NCBI RefSeq assembly: GCF_963678635.1
Contig: NC_087062.1
Location: 54,754,473 to 54,818,472 of the forward strand
Direction of reading: 5' to 3'
Source of the DNA: Symsagittifera roscoffensis
Taxonomy: Eukaryota > Xenacoelomorpha > Acoela > Convolutidae
Length of the DNA stretch: 64,000 nt
Below the pieces are notes generated by a model. That model worked only from the letters and a program-made list of their open reading frames with translations. It was not told the DNA's origin and did no database searches. The translations under genes were made by a program, and so were the position numbers. Of this stretch, positions 57,797-64,000 are shown one piece after another; the stretch's first letter is position 1; each line of letters begins with the position of its first letter.

Positions 57797-58545
57797 ATGG
57801 CTTCCAGTAGAATTGAGCGACTCGCAACACCCAGGTACCTTCACGACTCCGAATCCGGGTTGAAGGTAAATATTCAGTCAGCTGGCAGATTTTTTGCTGC
57901 TTTCCCATTTTCATTTATCAACAATCCACCTTTATTTAAAATTACATTCGCTATTATAAAATTCTAAAACCGTTTCTAAACTAGAAAAAATTTGAGAAAA
58001 ATTTCAGCGAATATCAAAAAAATGTAAACTGCGAGTATATATTTTTTACCGCAATGAGTCTAACTGTCCAATATTTTATTTAAGCTATATATTTTCAATT
58101 GTTTGTATTACAGGAGTTTTATGCTATTCCGAAGCAGCCTTCTTTAATTCCTGAAGCAACAGACCGAATTGAAACTCTTAGCAAGCCGAAGAGAAGGGCC
58201 GACAATGAGGAATTCTTTCGCGATGTCGTTTGGCCCGTTCCGAGCGAATCCGAGTCAAGGCCAACGAGTCAGCACACAAAACAACTAGCGAAGCCCAAGA
58301 ACCCATTTCATGGGTTCCAGTACCCGCGGTCGTGCATATGGGATTTAAGTCATGTTAAAAAATCCAGATATAGAATTTCCGATAGAGCTGGAGCTCTTTC
58401 GGCTCCAAAAACAAGATCGGAAACAACTGTAAAACTGGACCCTTTTGGAGTTTCGAAGGCGGCTTTGAATGCAAAACTTTCCAAACGTCTGGAAGAGCTT
58501 TCAGTGCCCGTGCCAAATTTGTGGAGGGGTCTCTCAAAAGTGTAA
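57797..58545 (+). CDS. THEG-repeat protein (sperm microtubule-associated family), two exons
   Basis: Exon 1 is 57797-57865 (23 codons, donor AAG|GTAAAT). Exon 2 is 58114-58545 (acceptor TATTACAG|GAG, stop TAA). The intron is 248 bp, phase 0. The 166-residue product has five THEG-type repeats with a Leu-x-x-Pro core: 'RIERLATPR', 'RIETLSKPK', 'KQLAKPKN', 'RAGALSAPK' and 'RLEELSVPV'. THEG (SPMAP2) proteins are expressed in male germ cells and belong to the flagellar axoneme. The role here is inferred from the family. The first repeat lies in exon 1, which supports the splice. Vertebrate THEG is longer with more repeats. The gene sits between the env-bearing element and a gypsy element. Confidence 0.82.
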
Positions 58546-59259
58546 CTTCTAGTACTAAGTTATAATCAACAAAATTTAATTAAATTTCCCTTGCTCAGAA
58601 TTGATCGGAGTTCCGTACAGGGTTTTATCGCAATTCCTTGCTTATTTTGAGAGCATTCTGTTTAAGCCCGAGCAATTTTGGTACTTGAACATAAATTACT
58701 TCAACAAAATCTGCAAACGAATGTACGAAGCTTAAAATGCAATGAGGAGAAATCAAGACCTATTTTTATGACAAGGCACCTGTTATTTTTCTAGAATAAG
58801 AAAATTTCATTCTATTTTTTATTGTGCATCCCCGCCTATTCGTTCTTACCAATTGAGCTATCTCCTCAAAAACACGAAAAACAAACACTTCAAAAGGCAC
58901 GAATAGTTTGTTCATTTACAAGTGAAACACTATCGCTTGACTGACTGAAATTTCTTTTCTGATAAATGCCAAGCTAGAATAGTGGAATATAAAAAAAAAT
59001 CAATTTGATTTTTCATTTCATTTTCCATTTTTTGTTAGATTCATTTTTGGGCTGTCATAGTATCTAAATTTAGTTCATGTTTCAATTCTAGTCGTGTTAT
59101 CCATTTCAATAATCTGTCTGGCGCTAACCGGTATTTAACCTTCGGAGTTTGTCTGTCACCTTTGGATGACAGCTATCTTATTGTCTCCGACTAACTTTCT
59201 GAACTACGGTTTGCTTATTAACAAGACATTTAATTCATACCTCGAAACCGTCTTTTCAC
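58546..59259. other. Intergenic and probable 5' part of the gypsy element
   Basis: This contains the 3' end of the THEG-type gene and probably the gypsy 5' LTR and leader. The LTR cannot be delimited because its partner lies outside the window. TGGCGCTAACCGG at 59119-59131 could be a primer-binding site (TGG start), with low confidence. A tRNA D-arm-like stretch on the minus strand (about 58875-58837, TAGCTCAATTGGTAAGA) has no T-arm partner. Confidence 0.35.
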
Positions 59260-62200
59260 ATGGCGCAGCCAACAGGCCAAAGTGGGGGGAAAAACCCACT
59301 GGGAATTACATCGTTTTGGCCCTCGACGTTTGCAGAACCACCAATGCTATGGGAGTTTTGGTTCAATCGATTTCAATGGGGAATGGTGGCAAAACACAGT
59401 TTAAATCCTAAGAATTTCTATTATGCTAGTACGTTAACTGAAGCGCAGATCACAGATTTACCAGCGGAGGTAGACGGGAAGAATCGCCTAGCGTCGGAAC
59501 AAGTGCTTATCTCCAATTTGTACTTGTGTCTGGGGGAGAAAGGACAGGATGAGCTGCATAAAAGAAAACCACACCTGGACTTGTCCGCAACAAGGTATTC
59601 TCGAGTATTGGATACCATTGAAACCGAATTTAGAAAGGAACGAAACGAAACGTACGAGACATTCCAACTCTTGGCACGGAAGCAACAAATAGGAGAATCG
59701 CTAGAACAGTTCCACTCAGTGCTGAGCGGGTTGGCCGCTCGATGTAATTTTGGAGCATTGGAGACCAGGATTTTGCGGGATGTGTTCATCGTCAACATGA
59801 ACAATAGGGAGGCCCAAAATGAGTTATGCCGCTCGACGAAGACGCCAGAGGAGGTGTACCGTATTGCACTGTCATACGAACGCGGATATAAATATGCCAA
59901 GTCATACGGATCGATAACCGGGGGAGGAACCAGTGGCACTACCGGCGGAGCTGGAGCATTCCAAATCAAAACGGAACCAGTGGGGGCCATTCGAGGAGGT
60001 TACAGGAACAACAGATCGCGGGGCCGTGGATCATTCAGGGGGCGAGCAGGAATGAGAGGGGGTGGTCCCAGAAGATGCTATAACTGTGATCAACCAAATT
60101 TTACTCCGGAACATCTCACAACGTGTCCAGCGAAAAATGCAACGTGCAATTTCTGCAGAAAGACGGGACACTACGAGAGGACTTGTAGGGGAAAGCGAAA
60201 TAATCAGGGGAGACCGGCAGTGGGACTGATCCAAAATCAGGAAGAGATGGAAACTACCGAGATAGGTGACGCGGAGGATACATATTCTCAGCATGAGAAT
60301 TCCGTCGGCTGGGTCAATACACCGGCCAAAAAGCAGCGATCGTGGGATTCGGATAGCTCAGGAGATTATGTTGTCATGGCAATCAGATCTCGAACGAAAA
60401 CCGATCTAAAAGTGGCCGGTGCACGACTGCCGATTAAAGTAAATGGAAAACAAACGAACGTTTGGATAGACAGTGGATCACCGATTTCGATATTCACTAT
60501 TGGAGAATTAAAACGAACATTGGGTACCGCAGGCGTAAAGGTGAAGGCACCGGCACCGGAGGACGAGGAGTTCAGGGACTACGGAAACAACCCCCTACGA
60601 CTACTAGGAACGATGGACGTACTGTTGGAAACGAACGGATGGGTGACCAACGCAAACATCAGAGTGATTGGAGGAAGCAGACCATCAATTATTGGAAGAG
60701 ATCTAATGCCAAATCTTGGATTACAGATTGTGCAGAAGGCACCGGAGGGAAATGTGATGTCGGTAGAGAGCGACCAAGCCACAGCTGAAGCGACGGACGT
60801 GGAGGACTCACTAGACAACTGGCAGACTTATTTCAGTAAGCAGTTTGAAAACCTTTTTAACAGAGTCGGAAAAGTTAAGAATTATAGGGTACACGCAAAT
60901 TTTTTTGAGATGTTAACACCAATCCAACAGAAAGGACGTAGGGTGCCAATCACATTGCAAGAAAAGGTTGATAAGGAAATCGATAAACTTCTGCGACAAG
61001 GACACATTGAAAAACTGACTGAATGCTCAGATAAATACTTTGTTTCTCCGATTGTAATAACAGTGAAAAAGGACGGATCGGTAAAATTAGCGCTAGAATC
61101 ACGGGAATTGAACAAGCAAGTCCACAAAAACAAATACCAAATGCCAAATATTGAGGAACTTATGGATACGGTAGGACAAACGATAAGCGAACGGAAACCA
61201 GGGGATGTATATTTTTCTACTATGGATCTTACGTACGCGTACGGTCAATTACCACTTAGTCCGGAAACGAGCGTTCAATGCAATTTTTCGCTAGTGGGAG
61301 GAAAATCAACGGGTACGTATCGATTTCGTACAGGGTTCTACGGTCTTACTACCATGCCGGCGGAATTTCAACGAGTAATGGATACGATTCTTTCGGAATT
61401 TCCGCAGGCACATGCATTTATTGATGACATTTTGGTGGTCACCAAAGGCACGGAGATCGAGCATATCTCAACAGTCGAAAGAATTTTGCGGAAGCTGGAT
61501 CGCGAGAATATGTCACTTAAACTCACAAAATGTCAATTTGCGCGGGGGGAATGTGAGTGGTTGGGGCACAAAATAACCCGTACGGGGATAACACCGCTCG
61601 TCCGAAAAACGGAACCGATCGAATCGCTGAAAGCGCCAAAAACGGTGTCACAACTTAAATCATTCATGGGCTCCATTCACAGCTTGCACAAATATCTTCC
61701 GGCGCTCGCGGAATCATCAGCGGCACTACGCCCTTTATTAAGCCGGAAAAATGATTACATTTGGAGCGAGGAATGTCAAATATCATTCGAGAGCCTGAAA
61801 AAGCAAGTGGCCAATATAGTAGAACTTCGGCACTTTGATATACACCGAGACACAAGAATTGTATGTGACGCTAGTCATAATGGGCTCGGAGCGGTTCTTG
61901 AGCAACTAAATGCCGACGGTTGGCGGCCGATATCATTCGCATCCCGGTATCTAAACGCAGCAGAGAAAAATTACTCAACGAATGAATTGGAAATGTTAGC
62001 AGTTGTGTGGGGGGCAGAATATTTCCGAAATTATGTGCTGGGAAGGAAATTTTTAATAGTTACGGATCACAAGGCACTAGTGTCATTGCTAAATGGGAAC
62101 AATAAAAAGAACAAAACAATGTTCAGCAGATTAACAAGATGGTTAGATCGCCTTATACCGTTTGATTTTCAAGTGGAACATAAACCCGGAGCAAAAACAG

Positions 62201-64000
62201 GACTCGCGGATTATCTCTCAAGGCACCCGAGCTTAGACCCTCAACCAATTAGCACCTACGATAGTATGTTTACAGTGGCGAAAATTGGTAGAATTAGATC
62301 CGCCCTCGGATTTAGAAATAGAACTTTCTCCAAGAATAGACTCGAGTCTCCATCGGTTACTAAAAATAAACGCGTTTGTAATATATCGAATAGAAAACGA
62401 CCGGTAGAGGGCGAGCGATCATGCGACGGAAAATGGACCAATCACAGAGCGACGAATTGCATTTCCGGCAGGTCAATTGAGTTTAGCAAAAATTCAGTTG
62501 GGACTATTATTGAAGCTAACGTTGGTTACTCAAAATCTTTAAATTCGTCAATAAACATTAACAATTCAAACAACTTAATCATGGAAAGCAAGATCAGGAA
62601 ATTATTGGAACGACACCCTAGCATTAGCAGTAGTGATGATATAGAGGAGGTGGATGTAAATATACAGGCGATTACAACAGAAGTCAGGAGCACTAAAACA
62701 AATACAATCATTTCTATTCCGTCGGTTTACCCTGGTGAAAGTTATCCACCGGTCAATCCGGAAAATAAAGTTATGTCTATTATCCCAAGAAATTGTAAAG
62801 TAGTCAGCAAACAATCCGCTCTTCCTGAATTATTTAATCTTCGATTTATAGAATCGCAATACCAATCTGATCCGCAGTTACAAGCTATTATCGAGTTAAT
62901 TAAATCTAAAGACCCTCAGACACATTCGAAAATTGCAGCAATGAGTAAGTACTTCGCACAGTATACTCAGGACTTCCACGTAAGAGACGGATGCCTGTGG
63001 ATGGACGAGAGGCTAGTGATCCCTAACACTTTGCAGACGGCGGTGGTCAATAGACTTCACTATTATCACCACGGAAAATCCAGCATGATCGACGCCGCTA
63101 AGGACATCTGGTACCCATATATGTTCCGTAGTCTCGCAACTATCGCCGGGAATTGTCCGGAATGCACATTAGCGGGTAAGAACTTGAAAAACATGTGTTC
63201 AAAGGACGATATAGGGAAAATACCTGAACCAAAAGAGCCGAATGAATCAGTTCAATTGGATTTTTGGGGACCCATTAACTACTTGAAGGAATCTAAAAAG
63301 TATGTTTTGGTGGCGGTGGACCGGTTCTCACGATGGCCATCAGCTATGGTCTGTAATTCGAACCGTTCGGATAAAATTATAAAATTTTTAAAAGCCTACA
63401 TAATCGCCCATGGAGTTCCGCGCCAAATTAGAGTTGACCAGGGAACAAACTTTATGTCTAAGGAAGTTAAAACATTCTGTCATGAACAAGGAATTGAAGT
63501 ACTCATTTCGCCAGTGAATGATCATAGGGCAACAGGATGTGTTGAGCGCACGATTGGTAGCATTAAAAATTCAGTGCTGGCGTACGCGCGGGAGGATAAA
63601 CCGGAACCCTTGGATCGAATGGTTGAAAGAGCCCTCGGAGCTCTAAGATTTGTGAAAAACGCATCCCTCAACATCACACCGTTCGAAGCGCACCATGGTC
63701 GGGAAGCTAATACTGTCCTCAGGAACTTGACTAAAAAACCTACGTTACGAAATCTAAATTGGGAAAATGTAATACGATCGAAATATGAATGTTTAGATGA
63801 ACGAGACCCGATAACTCAAACAATGCCAAAGCCGATGGACACCAACTGGGGAATCCGATCGGATACTGAGTATGACCGGCAAAATAGACGGGGACCACTA
63901 AGACTGGCAGAGGAACAAGCGGCTAACCAGGATGATGAGCCTGGGATTACACGGGCATCAAACGACCCTGTGGAGGTACCACCGGCAGTGGTAATGCAGA
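59260..64000 (+). CDS. Ty3/gypsy Gag-Pol polyprotein, uninterrupted, runs off the window
   Basis: It starts at ATG 59260 in a good initiation context (CACATGG) and stays open for 1580 codons to the end. Gag capsid is at residues about 30-220 ('FHSVLSGLAARCNF', 'ILRDVFIVNM'), then an Arg/Gly-rich stretch. An atypical zinc knuckle starts at Cys273 and a standard C-X2-C-X4-H-X4-C spans 296-309. The protease has Asp404 in 'WIDSGSPISIF'. The RT has 'MDLTYAYGQLPL' and 'FIDD' at residues 720-723. RNase H has Asp870 ('VCDASHNGLG') and 'TNELEMLAVVWG'. About 205 residues of unassigned linker follow (62231-62845). Integrase has a zinc module ('HYYHHGKSS...CPEC') and Asp1334, Asp1393 and Glu1429, an exact DD35E spacing. 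All catalytic residues are present, so the copy may be active. Gag and pol share one frame. Confidence 0.93.
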   Translation, partial: MAQPTGQSGGKNPLGITSFWPSTFAEPPMLWEFWFNRFQWGMVAKHSLNPKNFYYASTLTEAQITDLPAEVDGKNRLASEQVLISNLYLCLGEKGQDELHKRKPHLDLSATRYSRVLDTIETEFRKERNETYETFQLLARKQQIGESLEQFHSVLSGLAARCNFGALETRILRDVFIVNMNNREAQNELCRSTKTPEEVYRIALSYERGYKYAKSYGSITGGGTSGTTGGAGAFQIKTEPVGAIRGGYRNNRSRGRGSFRGRAGMRGGGPRRCYNCDQPNFTPEHLTTCPAKNATCNFCRKTGHYERTCRGKRNNQGRPAVGLIQNQEEMETTEIGDAEDTYSQHENSVGWVNTPAKKQRSWDSDSSGDYVVMAIRSRTKTDLKVAGARLPIKVNGKQTNVWIDSGSPISIFTIGELKRTLGTAGVKVKAPAPEDEEFRDYGNNPLRLLGTMDVLLETNGWVTNANIRVIGGSRPSIIGRDLMPNLGLQIVQKAPEGNVMSVESDQATAEATDVEDSLDNWQTYFSKQFENLFNRVGKVKNYRVHANFFEMLTPIQQKGRRVPITLQEKVDKEIDKLLRQGHIEKLTECSDKYFVSPIVITVKKDGSVKLALESRELNKQVHKNKYQMPNIEELMDTVGQTISERKPGDVYFSTMDLTYAYGQLPLSPETSVQCNFSLVGGKSTGTYRFRTGFYGLTTMPAEFQRVMDTILSEFPQAHAFIDDILVVTKGTEIEHISTVERILRKLDRENMSLKLTKCQFARGECEWLGHKITRTGITPLVRKTEPIESLKAPKTVSQLKSFMGSIHSLHKYLPALAESSAALRPLLSRKNDYIWSEECQISFESLKKQVANIVELRHFDIHRDTRIVCDASHNGLGAVLEQLNADGWRPISFASRYLNAAEKNYSTNELEMLAVVWGAEYFRNYVLGRKFLIVTDHKALVSLLNGNNKKNKTMFSRLTRWLDRLIPFDFQVEHKPGAKTGLADYLSRHPSLDPQPISTYDSMFTVAKIGRIRSALGFRNRTFSKNRLESPSVTKNKRVCNISNRKRPVEGERSCDGKWTNHRATNCISGRSIEFSKNSVGTIIEANVGYSKSLNSSININNSNNLIMESKIRKLLERHPSISSSDDIEEVDVNIQAITTEVRSTKTNTIISIPSVYPGESYPPVNPENKVMSIIPRNCKVVSKQSALPELFNLRFIESQYQSDPQLQAIIELIKSKDPQTHSKIAAMSKYFAQYTQDFHVRDGCLWMDERLVIPNTLQTAVVNRLHYYHHGKSSMIDAAKDIWYPYMFRSLATIAGNCPECTLAGKNLKNMCSKDDIGKIPEPKEPNESVQLDFWGPINYLKESKKYVLVAVDRFSRWPSAMVCNSNRSDKIIKFLKAYIIAHGVPRQIRVDQGTNFMSKEVKTFCHEQGIEVLISPVNDHRATGCVERTIGSIKNSVLAYAREDKPEPLDRMVERALGALRFVKNASLNITPFEAHHGREANTVLRNLTKKPTLRNLNWENVIRSKYECLDERDPITQTMPKPMDTNWGIRSDTEYDRQNRRGPLRLAEEQAANQDDEPGITRASNDPVEVPPAVVMQ

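Noticed and set aside
58837-58875. Possible tRNA gene on the minus strand (D-arm-like TAGCTCAATTGGTAAGA)
   Set aside because: No matching T-arm or acceptor closure follows within tRNA distance. At most it is a fragment.
59421-59990. 189-codon minus-strand frame
   Set aside because: It is antisense to the gypsy gag, whose frame is open and has capsid motifs.
60462-60788. 108-codon plus-strand Arg/Gly-rich frame
   Set aside because: It is out of frame with the gypsy Gag-Pol, which encodes the protease here.
1-64000. CRISPR array, bacterial operon or phage
   Set aside because: No regularly spaced repeats with unique spacers and no bacterial gene organisation. Spliced genes and LTR elements show it is animal nuclear DNA.

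Overview
The window is nuclear DNA from an invertebrate animal. It is AT-rich, has spliced genes with GT...AG introns, contains animal-type domains (ARM, TIR, SAM, THEG repeats), and is crowded with Metaviridae (Ty3/gypsy) and BEL/Pao retroelements. Nothing looks bacterial: there are no operons, CRISPR arrays or ribosome binding sites. I cannot name the species.

Host genes. Three are supported. (1) An uninterrupted minus-strand gene at 6966-8879 encodes an ARM-TIR-SAM protein related to SARM1 but with a different domain order. (2) A four-exon plus-strand gene (23934-26764) encodes a small secreted, cysteine-rich, probably GPI-anchored protein. It only becomes visible when the exons are joined, and all three junctions are in phase. 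(3) A two-exon plus-strand gene (57797-58545) encodes a 166-residue THEG-repeat protein, a family linked to sperm flagella.

Mobile DNA, left to right. 1-5053 is a rearranged fragment of an env-bearing LTR element: pol on the minus strand, env and the 3' end on the plus strand. 5433-6726 holds a 33-bp minisatellite and a pair of 0.3-kb direct repeats. 13560-19960 is a decayed minus-strand gypsy element whose gag region is tandemly duplicated. 20407-21138 and 22765-23415 are two related foldback/MITE elements with long terminal inverted repeats and Tc1-like ends. 27223-36628 is a nearly complete BEL/Pao element (minus strand) with 525-bp LTRs, a 5-bp target duplication, a primer site matching 28 nt of a tRNA 3' end, and an open 1739-codon gag-pol frame. 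37897-57268 is a very large (about 18.5 kb), decayed, env-bearing LTR element with a doubled 5' LTR, extra ORFs between integrase and env, and another ORF after env. From 59260 to the window edge runs an uninterrupted gypsy gag-pol frame of at least 1580 codons.

Connections. The elements at 1-5053 and 37897-57268 are the same family: the env tail, the post-env ORF and the 3' untranslated tail align along their length. A diverged, inverted LTR of this family lies inside intron 3 of the secreted-protein gene and keeps a covarying hairpin. The long AT-rich stretches between these features contain no coding sequence I can support.
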